Positions 34,457 to 42,119 of a DNA stretch of 64,000 bases are shown piece by piece (the first letter of the stretch is position 1; each line of letters starts with the position of its first letter). Source of the DNA: Armatimonadota bacterium. GTDB taxonomy: Bacteria > Armatimonadota > Fimbriimonadia > Fimbriimonadales > ATM1. The position numbers and the translations under genes are program-made. The DNA is taken from NCBI GenBank assembly GCA_003577165.1, contig QEUM01000001.1, forward strand, positions 124,001 through 188,000, in the 5' to 3' direction. The notes beneath the pieces were generated by a model. It saw only the letters and a list, made by a program, of their open reading frames with translations, was not told the DNA's origin and did no database searches.

Positions 34457-36376
34457 TTAGCCGACGCGCACCATTTCGTACACCTCGATCGTGTCCCCCT
34501 CCTTAAAGTCGGTCCAGCGTTCGAATTGAATTCCGCACTCGTAGCCCGCAGCCACTTCCTTGACATCTTCCTTGAAGTGCTTGAGCGAGTCGATCCTGCC
34601 TTGGTAGACGATTTCGCCCTCGCGCTTCACGCGGCAGAGCGCGTTGCGAAGCACCTTGCCGTCCGATACGTAGCATCCAGCGACCTGGCCCTGCTTGGTG
34701 AGTTTGAAGACCGCGCGAATCTCGACGGTCCCCATGTACTGCTCTTCGAATTTGGGTTCGAGCATCCCCTTGACGGCCTTCTCGATGTCTTCGATGAGTT
34801 CGTAAATCACTCGGTATTGCCGAATCTCGACGCGCCTCCGCTCCGCTTCTTGGGCGGCGGAGGATTCCACTTTCGTGTTGAACGCGACGACGATGGCTGA
34901 CGCTGCGCTGGCGAGCAGGATGTCGCTCTCCGTGACGGTGCCGACTCCGGAGTGAAGCACCCGGACCGTCACTTCCGGGTTCTCGACTTTCTCGATGAGG
35001 CCCTTGACCGCTTCGACGGAGCCCTGGACATCGCCCTTGACGATGATGAGCAGTTCCTTCGTCTCGCCTTCCTCGAGCCTCTGGCGCAGAGTTTCGAGCG
35101 AGACTTTTGCTCCGTGCTCTCCGAGTTCCTTCCGCCTCGCTTCGGCTTGGAGTCGCTCGGACTCTTCGCGTGCGGCCTTCTCATCGAGATAGACCTGCAT
35201 ACGGTCGCCCGCGTTCGGCACTCCGTTGAGTCCGAGGATTTCCACCGGCGTGGCCGGACCTGCGTCGCGGAGCTTTTGTCCCGCAAAGTCGAACATCGCC
35301 TTGATCTTGCCGTAGAACTGGCCGACCAACACGATGTCTCCTTGCTTCAGCGTCCCGTTCTCGACAAGGATCGTGGCCACTGGGCCGCGGCCCTTGTCGA
35401 GACTCGCTTCGATGACGACGCCTTCGACGTCCCCCCCCGGATCGGCCTTGAGGTCCATCAACTCCGCTTGAAGCAGGATGACTTCGAGGAGGCTGTCCAC
35501 GCCCTGACCCGTTTTGGCTGAAACTTCGGCCACGATCGTGTCGCCTCCGAACTCCTCGGCCACGAGGCCGAACTCTGTTAGTTGCTGCTTGATCTTGGAG
35601 GGGTTGGCTTCGGGTTTGTCAATTTTGTTGACCGCGATGATGATCGGGACTTCGGCGCTCTTGGCGTGATTGAGGGCTTCGATCGTTTGAGGCATCACGC
35701 CGTCGTCGGCAGCGACGACGAGGACGGCAATGTCCGTGACCTGCGCGCCGCGAGCGCGCATCGCAGTGAAAGCCTCGTGGCCCGGCGTGTCGAGAAACGT
35801 GATCTTGCGCCCTTGACACATGGCTTGGTATGCGCCGATGTGCTGCGTGATTCCGCCTGCTTCTCGCTCGGCGACGCTCGTCTTTCGAATGTAATCGAGC
35901 AGTGAAGTCTTGCCGTGGTCGACGTGGCCGAGGATGGTGACGATCGGCGGTCGCGGCTGCGTGCCAATGGCACGCTTGCGCCGGACCGTGACGTCTTCTT
36001 CCTGCTTCTTGGGCTTGGGAGGCTCGGCCCACTTGACGGTGTAACCCAGGTCGCTGACGACCTTCTCCGCCAGATTCGGGGCGAGGCCCGTGGTGAGGGC
36101 TGCCAAGGTGCCCGCTTTCATGAGCGCCTTCTGCACTTCGACGTGGCCGACGTTTAGTGCCGTGGCTATGTCGCGCGGGGTTGCGCCGGGCGCGAGAGCC
36201 ACCGTTTTGGTCGCGACCATGTCAGCGACCGCTTCGCGCGCTACGTCGAGGGTTTCCTCATCGGCATCGACGAATCCGTTGTCCGTGAGGGCGCCAAGTT
36301 CGCCGAGAACGTGCGCCACCTGCGATGGCAGGGCGTTCATCTCTACGGCCAACTTGCTGATATCGAGCTTAGGCAT
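34457..36376 (-). CDS. infB: Translation initiation factor IF-2
   Basis: A 639-residue GTPase, at the short end for bacterial IF-2 because the N-terminal region is compact. An IF2_N segment appears at about residues 62-115 ('[26 protein letters not shown]'). The G domain begins at residue 150 with 'GHVDHGKTS', then '[11 protein letters not shown]', 'LDTPGHEAF' and '[12 protein letters not shown]'. Domains II, III and IV follow, ending in the fMet-tRNA-binding C2 barrel ('[43 protein letters not shown]' style, ending '[12 protein letters not shown]'). It positions initiator tRNA on the 30S subunit. Its ATG overlaps the ylxR stop by 8 bases. Confidence 0.97.
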   Translation of the reverse strand: MPKLDISKLAVEMNALPSQVAHVLGELGALTDNGFVDADEETLDVAREAVADMVATKTVALAPGATPRDIATALNVGHVEVQKALMKAGTLAALTTGLAPNLAEKVVSDLGYTVKWAEPPKPKKQEEDVTVRRKRAIGTQPRPPIVTILGHVDHGKTSLLDYIRKTSVAEREAGGITQHIGAYQAMCQGRKITFLDTPGHEAFTAMRARGAQVTDIAVLVVAADDGVMPQTIEALNHAKSAEVPIIIAVNKIDKPEANPSKIKQQLTEFGLVAEEFGGDTIVAEVSAKTGQGVDSLLEVILLQAELMDLKADPGGDVEGVVIEASLDKGRGPVATILVENGTLKQGDIVLVGQFYGKIKAMFDFAGQKLRDAGPATPVEILGLNGVPNAGDRMQVYLDEKAAREESERLQAEARRKELGEHGAKVSLETLRQRLEEGETKELLIIVKGDVQGSVEAVKGLIEKVENPEVTVRVLHSGVGTVTESDILLASAASAIVVAFNTKVESSAAQEAERRRVEIRQYRVIYELIEDIEKAVKGMLEPKFEEQYMGTVEIRAVFKLTKQGQVAGCYVSDGKVLRNALCRVKREGEIVYQGRIDSLKHFKEDVKEVAAGYECGIQFERWTDFKEGDTIEVYEMVRVG

Positions 36377-36620
36377 TGGCGTCCTTTAGCGTTGTCGTCA
36401 GCGTCTCTCTGAGCGCTGAGAAGTCTACCGAACCGGGGTGAAGGCGGAGAGAGCGGAAGACGGCCCGTCCCGCCAGGCCTCGTTCGATACAGGAGGGGCT
36501 GGGACAGAAGTACGCTCCGCGTCCGTCACTCGCCATGCCGACGACGCCCGCCTGGTTTCGTGATATGCGAATCAGATCACGCTTCGGACGCTTCGATTGG
36601 CATCCGACGCACGTGCGAAT
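36369..36620 (-). CDS. rnpM: YlxR/RnpM-family protein (DUF448), no standard start codon
   Basis: Translating the minus strand between nusA and infB gives a clear YlxR product: 'IRTCVGCQSKRPKRDLIRI' then 'GRGAYFCPSPSCIERGL', with the family's 'RTCVGC' and 'GRGAY.C' motifs. This family (RnpM) binds RNase P RNA and lies between nusA and infB in many bacteria. The frame has no ATG, GTG, TTG or CTG before the first motif back to an in-frame TGA inside nusA. ATT 36618-36620 is used here as a provisional start. An ACG about 6 bases after a GGAGGAGGG run (inside the end of nusA) is the other candidate. The stop overlaps infB by 8 bases. Confidence 0.8.
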   Translation of the reverse strand: MRTCVGCQSKRPKRDLIRISRNQAGVVGMASDGRGAYFCPSPSCIERGLAGRAVFRSLRLHPGSVDFSALRETLTTTLKDANA

Positions 36621-36636
36621 CGGGGTGTGAGCGGGC

Positions 36637-37695
36637 TTAGGCCTGTGCGTTTCCGCCCTCCTCCGCGACCTGTGACTCGCTTCTAATATCGATGTTCCAG
36701 CCCGTCAGCTTATGGGCGAGCCTCGCATTGACTCCTCCCTTTCCGATCGCCAGGCTGAGTTGGGAATCGGGCACGATGACGTCTGCACGCTTCTCGACCT
36801 TGTTCAACCGGACGGAACTGACTTTCGCGGGGCTGAGCGCGCCGGCGATGAACGCCGACACATCATCGCTGTACGGGATGATGTCGATCTTCTCGTCGTA
36901 GAGTTCGTTGACGATCGCCTGGACGCGGGCGCCCCTCTGCCCAACGCACGCGCCGACCGCGTCGACGCGCTCGTCGTGCGAGACGACCGTAATCTTGCTC
37001 CGGACGCCCGGCTCGCGGGCAACGCCCTTGATCTCGACCGTTCCCTGCTCGATCTCAGGCACTTCCATTTCGAAGAGCTTGGCGAGGAGTTCGTCCGCGC
37101 GCCGCGACACGCGCACGCGGGGGCCTCTTCGGGTCTCCTCGACGCCACGCACGTAGACGCGAATTCGGTCGTTGATCCGATAGGGCTCGTTTCTCACCTG
37201 ATCCTCGCGGCGAAGCAAGCACTCGCTGCGGCCGGCTTGGAGAATCACGTCCGGCCCTTCCCTTCGAGTCACGACTGCGGACACGACATCGCCTTGCCGC
37301 TCGCTGAAAAGTTCGAGCGTGCGCTTCCTCTCCGCCTCGCGAAGTCTCTGCTGGAGGACCTGCTTGAACGTTTGGGCGGCGATGCGGCCAAAACTCTCGG
37401 GAGCGATCTCCACGGGGATGAAGTCGCCGATCTCGGCCTTCGGGTCCTTCTTCCGGGCGTCTTCGAGCGACATCTGGAAGAAGCCGTTGGTGACATGGCC
37501 GACGACCTCTTTCTCGCAAATCGCGTGCAACGACCCCTTCTCGGTGTCGATGCGAACGGTCACGTCCCCCGTCGCTCCTACGTGCTTCTTGTAGGCAGCG
37601 GCGAGGGCCTCCTCGGCTTCGGCAATCAGCTCCGTCTCCGAGATGTCCCTCTCGCGGGCGATCATCTGCAGTGTCTGAACAAATTCCTTGTCCAC
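36637..37695 (-). CDS. nusA: Transcription termination/antitermination factor NusA
   Basis: A 352-residue NusA. The frame is open upstream, but GTG 37693-37695 is chosen: ACGAGG is 6 bases before it and the product then begins 'MDKEFVQTLQMIARERDIS' as in the family. An N-terminal RNA-polymerase-binding domain (1-~105) is followed by S1 ('QGDVVSAVVTRREGPDVILQAGRSECLL') and two KH domains ('ERVDAVGACVGQRGARVQAIVNEL' and 'LSLAIGKGGVNARLAHKLTGWNIDI'). NusA binds RNA polymerase and nascent RNA, promoting hairpin-dependent pausing and termination. It heads a nusA - ylxR - infB operon with no rimP. An intrinsic terminator lies in its leader. Confidence 0.96.
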   Translation of the reverse strand: MDKEFVQTLQMIARERDISETELIAEAEEALAAAYKKHVGATGDVTVRIDTEKGSLHAICEKEVVGHVTNGFFQMSLEDARKKDPKAEIGDFIPVEIAPESFGRIAAQTFKQVLQQRLREAERKRTLELFSERQGDVVSAVVTRREGPDVILQAGRSECLLRREDQVRNEPYRINDRIRVYVRGVEETRRGPRVRVSRRADELLAKLFEMEVPEIEQGTVEIKGVAREPGVRSKITVVSHDERVDAVGACVGQRGARVQAIVNELYDEKIDIIPYSDDVSAFIAGALSPAKVSSVRLNKVEKRADVIVPDSQLSLAIGKGGVNARLAHKLTGWNIDIRSESQVAEEGGNAQA

Positions 37696-37723
37696 CGTTC
37701 GACCTCGTACATGCCTGTGGGAC

Positions 37724-37751
37724 AAAAAAAGGACGGCCGGTGGGGCCATCC
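37724..37751 (-). terminator. Intrinsic terminator/attenuator in the nusA leader
   Basis: On the minus strand, 37751-37731 forms an 8-bp GC-rich stem (one G-T pair) with loop CCACC, directly followed by seven T (37730-37724). It sits 28 bases before the nusA GTG and about 20 bases after the transcript start expected from the TATAAT at 37778-37783. It can end transcripts from the upstream gene and could attenuate nusA itself. Confidence 0.8.
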
Positions 37752-37777
37752 TATGGTCCGCACAGATTTGTACTCAG

Positions 37778-37807
37778 ATTATAGCACGGGAGGCGCTATT
37801 CTGACAG
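37778..37807 (-). promoter_or_regulatory. Promoter of the nusA-ylxR-infB operon
   Basis: On the minus strand a perfect TATAAT (37783-37778) is preceded at an 18-base spacing by CTGTCA (37807-37802), four of six matches to TTGACA. The -35 lies in the last codons of the upstream gene. Confidence 0.65.
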
Positions 37808-38932
37808 CCGAATCGGCCCCGTGAGATCGCTTCCTCGGCTGTAGAGTTCGAACTCATTGCCCCTCCTCTCGTAGCCCATGAGCCCGTCGGACATCGGGTC
37901 CGAGGCGACGCCAGGATCCGCGAGGGAGTCGAGATTGGGCGGCAGGGCGTCATGGTTCCACTTGTACTCCAGCACTGCACAGTACGCGGCGAGAAGCCTG
38001 TACCTCACCTGCTGAACGGCGGATCGTTTGACGAGGCCAGAGAGGTCCGGCATGACGGACAAGAACTCCTGAACGTCCGGGTCACTCGATTCCGGAGGGG
38101 AGAGTTCTCTCCATTCCCGGACGGGGCGCGCGAGCATTCGAGCCAGCCGTTCGCCGAAGCCCGAGAGGGCGGACCGGAGTCCGGCGAGGAAGGACTGCTT
38201 TCTCGAAGCGGGCGCAGATTGGATTCGCCTGAGGGCGATGAAGGCCCGTTCGTCCGCATCCGCGAAGTCGTCGAGGGAAGCCCTCCCCGAAAGCACTTCT
38301 TCGGCAAACCACTGGATGAATTCGATTTCCGTCCTGAGGGTTGTTCGAACGGGTGGTTCGAGAGCGGACAGTTTCTGCGCCACCTGAGTCAAGGGCGGGA
38401 GGGCTTTGATGCTGAACCCGATTGCCCTCCGACGCACCTCCGTGAAAGCTCCGTTTTGAATTGAGGAGCCCACGAGCATGCTGATCGTGGTCGTGATTTG
38501 AATCCGACGACCGAATTCGATGCAATCGGCGAGGTCCTTGGCGGCAGCCTCGCTTCGGCCCTCGGCCAGGTGCACGTAGGCGTCTGCGAGAAAGAGCCGG
38601 CCGAGACTTCGAAACGGCGAGAGTTCCGGGAATTCGGTGGTGAGGGTGTAAGCGGCTCGGGGGTCCTTGACACCCTTCGCATTGCCTGAGCGGACAAGTT
38701 CCAAGGCCCGCCCAAAACGATCTCGCAACGCTAGGTTCGCTTCCAAAAACGTCCCTGTTCCGCCTCCGGAAATGGACTCCACCATCTTGGTGAAGGCATC
38801 ACCGGAGACGAGGTCTGCGGCCATCAGGTACTCCTCGTAGCCGTTCGTTCCAGTCGGCGTTCCGATAATCCGCTCAAGGAGTGTCTGACCTTGAACGGAG
38901 ACGGCGCACGCAACGACAGCGAGAGTGAGCAT
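37796..38932 (-). CDS. Secreted protein of unknown function
   Basis: The frame extends far upstream, overlapping the divergent regulator. The plausible start is ATG 38930-38932, giving 378 residues with a signal peptide (MLTLAVVACAVSVQGQ). The body is mostly helical. 'LGRLFLADAYVHLAEGRSEAAAKDLADCIEFGRRI' looks like a tetratricopeptide-type helical hairpin. The C-terminal region 'YRLLAAYCAVLEYKWNHDALPPNLDSLADP' through 'MGYERRGNEFELYSRGSDL' resembles the pilin-like/secreted-protein tails where a helix is followed by 'P.dl..L' and a small beta meander. No family assigned. The nusA promoter overlaps its 3' end. Confidence 0.65.
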   Translation of the reverse strand: MLTLAVVACAVSVQGQTLLERIIGTPTGTNGYEEYLMAADLVSGDAFTKMVESISGGGTGTFLEANLALRDRFGRALELVRSGNAKGVKDPRAAYTLTTEFPELSPFRSLGRLFLADAYVHLAEGRSEAAAKDLADCIEFGRRIQITTTISMLVGSSIQNGAFTEVRRRAIGFSIKALPPLTQVAQKLSALEPPVRTTLRTEIEFIQWFAEEVLSGRASLDDFADADERAFIALRRIQSAPASRKQSFLAGLRSALSGFGERLARMLARPVREWRELSPPESSDPDVQEFLSVMPDLSGLVKRSAVQQVRYRLLAAYCAVLEYKWNHDALPPNLDSLADPGVASDPMSDGLMGYERRGNEFELYSRGSDLTGPIRLSE

Positions 38933-38958
38933 AGGATTGGGACGGAGCCGCGCGTAGG

Positions 38959-38964
38959 TAAAAT
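38959..38964 (+). promoter_or_regulatory. Candidate -10 of the ANTAR regulator
   Basis: GGTAAAAT lies 20 bases before ATG 38985, giving a leader of roughly 14 bases. Confidence 0.35.
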
Positions 38965-38984
38965 TCAAATCCCGCCGAGTCTTT

Positions 38985-39554
38985 ATGCTCCGAGTGCTTA
39001 TCGCAGACGACGATCCCATCATTCGGCTGGACATCAAACAGATGCTCCAGAACCTGGAGTATGAGGTCGTTGCGGAAGCGGGCAACGGCCAAGAGGCGGT
39101 GGACCTTGCAAAGGAGCATTTGCCGGACATTTGCGTCCTCGACATCAAGATGCCCGTTCGCGATGGGATTTCAGCCGTTCGCGAAATCGTGGAAGAGGGG
39201 ATCGCTCCTGCAATCCTGCTCACTGCATACTCGGACAAACTCCTGTTGGAGCAAGCGGGTTCTGCCGGCGCCTATGCGTATCTTGTCAAGCCGTTCAAGC
39301 CCACAGATTTGCCCCCGGCGATCGAGGTTGCTGTCGCTCGATTCCAGCAGGTCAAGCAACTCCAGCAGGAAGTGCTGGACTTGAACGAACGACTCGAGAC
39401 GAGGCGCCTATTGGATCGCGCGAAGGGAATCCTGATCGACAAACACGGCCTCTCGGAAGCGGAGGCTTACCGACGGATTCAACAGACCAGCATGAACGCT
39501 CGCAAGACGATGCGCGAGGTCGCGGAAGCGATCATCCTTAGCGAATCGGTCTAA
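38985..39554 (+). CDS. Response regulator with ANTAR RNA-binding output domain
   Basis: A 189-residue protein. The receiver domain (1-~120) has the acidic pair in 'IADDDP', phosphorylatable D53 in 'ICVLDIKMP', Thr in 'ILLTAYSD' and Lys in 'YLVKPFKP'. A coiled-coil linker ('FQQVKQLQQEVLDLNERLETRR') joins it to an ANTAR domain (about 130-187: 'LLDRAKGILIDKHGLSEAEAYRRIQQTSMNARKTMREVAEAIILS'-type, with the invariant 'AKGIL', 'EAYRRIQ' and 'A..I' positions). ANTAR proteins bind paired hairpins in nascent RNA and prevent termination. No cognate histidine kinase or nitrogen operon is adjacent, so its targets are unknown. Confidence 0.92.
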   Translation: MLRVLIADDDPIIRLDIKQMLQNLEYEVVAEAGNGQEAVDLAKEHLPDICVLDIKMPVRDGISAVREIVEEGIAPAILLTAYSDKLLLEQAGSAGAYAYLVKPFKPTDLPPAIEVAVARFQQVKQLQQEVLDLNERLETRRLLDRAKGILIDKHGLSEAEAYRRIQQTSMNARKTMREVAEAIILSESV

Positions 39555-39573
39555 GAAGTCGAACCGCGACTCT

Positions 39574-41004
39574 CTATCTCACGACAGCGAGCACGTTTCC
39601 AACTCCTGCCGGCTGTCTTGGCAGCAGGGTCTCTGCGCACGCCAAGTTGTACGCTGTCACAGCGGACGCGACAGACGACTGCACCAGATACTCGGGAATC
39701 GCGTATTCGAGATGGTCGTGCTGCGTGTGGTGAACGAAGTTGTAGTCGGCGCGGCCGGTCTCCGTCCAGAAGAAGCCCGGCACTCCCACTCCGTTGAACG
39801 GAACATGGTCGCTCCCACCGCCGCGCGGCATCTGCTGCACGACTCGCAATTGGATCGGCATTTCGGGAAAGGCCTCGTTGACCGCCTTCGTTGCCTGCGC
39901 CAACATCGGGACCATTGATTCGAGGCACACGAGGCCGCCTGAGTAGTTCGTGCCGCCGTCATCTATAAAGACCGCTGAGATCTTGCCCATCTCATCCTTG
40001 TGCTTCTCCACGTATGCGCGGGAACCGAGCAAGCCCTGTTCTTCGCCCGTGAAGAGGACGAATCGTATCGTTCGCTTGGGCTTTGCTCCGGCGTTCATCA
40101 GCAGGCGCGCCGCTTCCAACGCGACCATCGTGCCGGTTCCGTTGTCGCACGTGCCTTGCGATCCCGGGCCGTCCCAACTATCCAGGTGGCCCCCCACGAT
40201 GACGACTTCGTCGGGCTTCTCGGTGCCTCGGATTTCGGCGACCACGTTGTAAACGGGAACGGGGCCAGGAACGAAGTGGTTCTCCAAGTCGAATTCGAGC
40301 TCCACTCTTTGTCCACGCGCGATCTGTTCGATGATGGCGTCGCGATCGCTCTTGCGAACGATTACCGTCACTCCCTTTGGCAGGTTGTCGAACGACAGGT
40401 TTCGGAACGAGCCGGAAGTGATCACGAGTTCGTTTCGCGATGCCGACACGCGGCCGGCGATACCGATCGCATCGAGTTCTGCGTTGATCTTCTCGCGAAT
40501 CTCTCGGTTAGGATCTTCTTGCCCGCGCGCAGGCGCCGGAGCGACGATGACCCACGCGCCTTTCAGTTGACTTCTCTTGATGGCCAGGGCCGCGAGGTCC
40601 GTCGGCTCCATGACCGCCGGCGCCCTCACGGGCCCGTTCGTGCCCGCGGTCCATGAGCGGGTTGTGAAGTGGAACTCCCGTTCGACGGGCGCGACCATGC
40701 GACCCACCTGGCGCTTGCCCCTCTGGAAGCCCACAGGAACCTCGCCCCACTGTTCGAGGCGGCAGTTCTCGAGGCCGTACTCTTCAAACTTCGCCCGGGT
40801 CCACTCGCAGGCTCTCTGGAGGCTTGGCGCCCCGGTCAGCCGCGTGCCGATTTGAGTGCAGAGGTAGGTCAAGTGCTCCATGACCTTGTTCGCAGTCTTG
40901 CCTTCCTGAATGACTCTGGCCACGACTGCTGGGTCCCCCTGGGCAAGAGCCAGCGACCCCAGCGACAGCAGTGAGAGGAGTACGAAAGAGCGCCTAAACT
41001 TCAT
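39574..41004 (-). CDS. Secreted M28-family zinc aminopeptidase
   Basis: A 476-residue exported peptidase with a signal peptide (LLSLLSLGSLALAQ). The N-terminal part includes a PA-like insertion (about 125-250). The M28 catalytic domain has the paired zinc ligands in 'VIVGGHLDSWDGPGSQGTCDNGTG' (His, bridging Asp), the catalytic Glu pair in 'LFTGEEQGLLGS', Asp in 'AVFIDDGGTN', and the last His in 'FVHHTQHDHLEY'. The layout matches carboxypeptidase Q-like M28 enzymes that act on dipeptides. It is monocistronic, convergent with the ANTAR regulator. Confidence 0.9.
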   Translation of the reverse strand: MKFRRSFVLLSLLSLGSLALAQGDPAVVARVIQEGKTANKVMEHLTYLCTQIGTRLTGAPSLQRACEWTRAKFEEYGLENCRLEQWGEVPVGFQRGKRQVGRMVAPVEREFHFTTRSWTAGTNGPVRAPAVMEPTDLAALAIKRSQLKGAWVIVAPAPARGQEDPNREIREKINAELDAIGIAGRVSASRNELVITSGSFRNLSFDNLPKGVTVIVRKSDRDAIIEQIARGQRVELEFDLENHFVPGPVPVYNVVAEIRGTEKPDEVVIVGGHLDSWDGPGSQGTCDNGTGTMVALEAARLLMNAGAKPKRTIRFVLFTGEEQGLLGSRAYVEKHKDEMGKISAVFIDDGGTNYSGGLVCLESMVPMLAQATKAVNEAFPEMPIQLRVVQQMPRGGGSDHVPFNGVGVPGFFWTETGRADYNFVHHTQHDHLEYAIPEYLVQSSVASAVTAYNLACAETLLPRQPAGVGNVLAVVR

Positions 41005-41079
41005 TTGAGACCTCAGCCGTAACAGTACCCGCGACTCGCGGAAGGAGGTTCCCCGGACGTGACCAATCCGGCTATCGGA

Positions 41080-41085
41080 TACACT
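41080..41085 (+). promoter_or_regulatory. Candidate -10 of the importer-pterin operon
   Basis: GGATACACT places TACACT 14 bases before ATG 41100. There is no Shine-Dalgarno, so the leader would be about 8 bases. Confidence 0.4.
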
Positions 41086-41099
41086 CTCAGGTCTGAAAT

Positions 41100-42119
41100 A
41101 TGGTGCCGACGAGACCTATCCTTCAAGTGTTGTGCCTGGTAGCTTCGTCCGCCGTCCTGGCGTTCGGGTGCCAGAGCGCCGACAAACCCACGCCCGGAAA
41201 GAACACGGCCGGCGGAGATGCCGAGTTCCGAGTCGCACTCCTTACGCCCGGGCCGGTTAACGACAGCGGCTGGTCTGCCATCGCGTATGACGGTCTTCTC
41301 GGGATTCAAGAGGTCCTCGGCGCGAGAATTAACAACGTCGTCGCTGTGACTCCGCAAGAGATCAAAGACAACTTGAGGTCCTATGCCCAGGAAGGATTCG
41401 ATCTGATCATCGGGCATGGATTCGAATACAACCAGCACAACATGGAGATCGCGCCGGACTTCCCGAAGACCGTGTTCGTAAGTTCGAGCGGCAGCGAGAC
41501 CGCGCCGAACGTAGGCACGTTTCGCTTTTATCTTGAGCAAGCGATGTACGTCGCGGGCGTGGTCGCCGGGAGGATGACGAAGTCGAACGTCGTCGGAATG
41601 GTGGGGGGGCCGGAAGTGCCGTCGATCGACAGCACCTTCGACGCTTTCGAGCAGGGCGTGCACGCCGTCAATCCGAATTGCAAAGTCCTTCGTGCTTACA
41701 CGGGTTCGGGGGAGGACGTCGGCGCGGCGAAGCAGCAGTCGCTGGCGTTCATCGATCAAGGGGCTGACTTTCTTGTCCATCAGGCGAACGCGGCGGCTCA
41801 GGGAGTGTTCGAAGCCTGCAAGGAGAGGGGCATCTATGCGATCGGCACCAACTCGGATCAGGCCTCTGCGGCGCCGGACACAGTCTTGCTTAGCGCCGTC
41901 ATCGTCGCGCGGCCCGCGTTTATCAAGCTTGCCGAGGACGTCCGTAACGGAGAGTACAAGGGCGAGATTCGGCTGACGGGGCTGTCAGACGGAGCGGTGG
42001 ACGTTCGCTGGAATGAAACGCTGAAGGCGAAAGTGCCCGCCGATGTCCTGAAGGCAGCTGAAGAAACGATGGAGAAGATTCGCAGCGGCGAATTGGTCGT
42101 CAAGAAGAGAGAGTTCTGA
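41100..42119 (+). CDS. BMP-family ABC importer substrate-binding lipoprotein
   Basis: A 339-residue lipoprotein with signal peptide and lipobox 'LAFGC' (C24). The mature part is a BMP/Med-type (PnrA) periplasmic-binding domain: 'VALLTPGPVNDSGWSAIAYDGLLGIQE', 'FDLIIGHGFEY', 'QAMYVAGVVAGRMTKSNVVGMVGG', 'AAAQGVFEACKERGIYAIGTNSDQ'. Known family members bind purine nucleosides such as guanosine and inosine, or autoinducer-like ligands. It opens a seven-gene operon and its stop overlaps the downstream ATPase frame. The substrate is inferred from family only. Confidence 0.9.
   Translation: MVPTRPILQVLCLVASSAVLAFGCQSADKPTPGKNTAGGDAEFRVALLTPGPVNDSGWSAIAYDGLLGIQEVLGARINNVVAVTPQEIKDNLRSYAQEGFDLIIGHGFEYNQHNMEIAPDFPKTVFVSSSGSETAPNVGTFRFYLEQAMYVAGVVAGRMTKSNVVGMVGGPEVPSIDSTFDAFEQGVHAVNPNCKVLRAYTGSGEDVGAAKQQSLAFIDQGADFLVHQANAAAQGVFEACKERGIYAIGTNSDQASAAPDTVLLSAVIVARPAFIKLAEDVRNGEYKGEIRLTGLSDGAVDVRWNETLKAKVPADVLKAAEETMEKIRSGELVVKKREF

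Noticed and set aside
36712-37824. Plus-strand open frame of 370 codons
   Set aside because: It is antisense to nusA, including its leader, with no ribosome site or domain.
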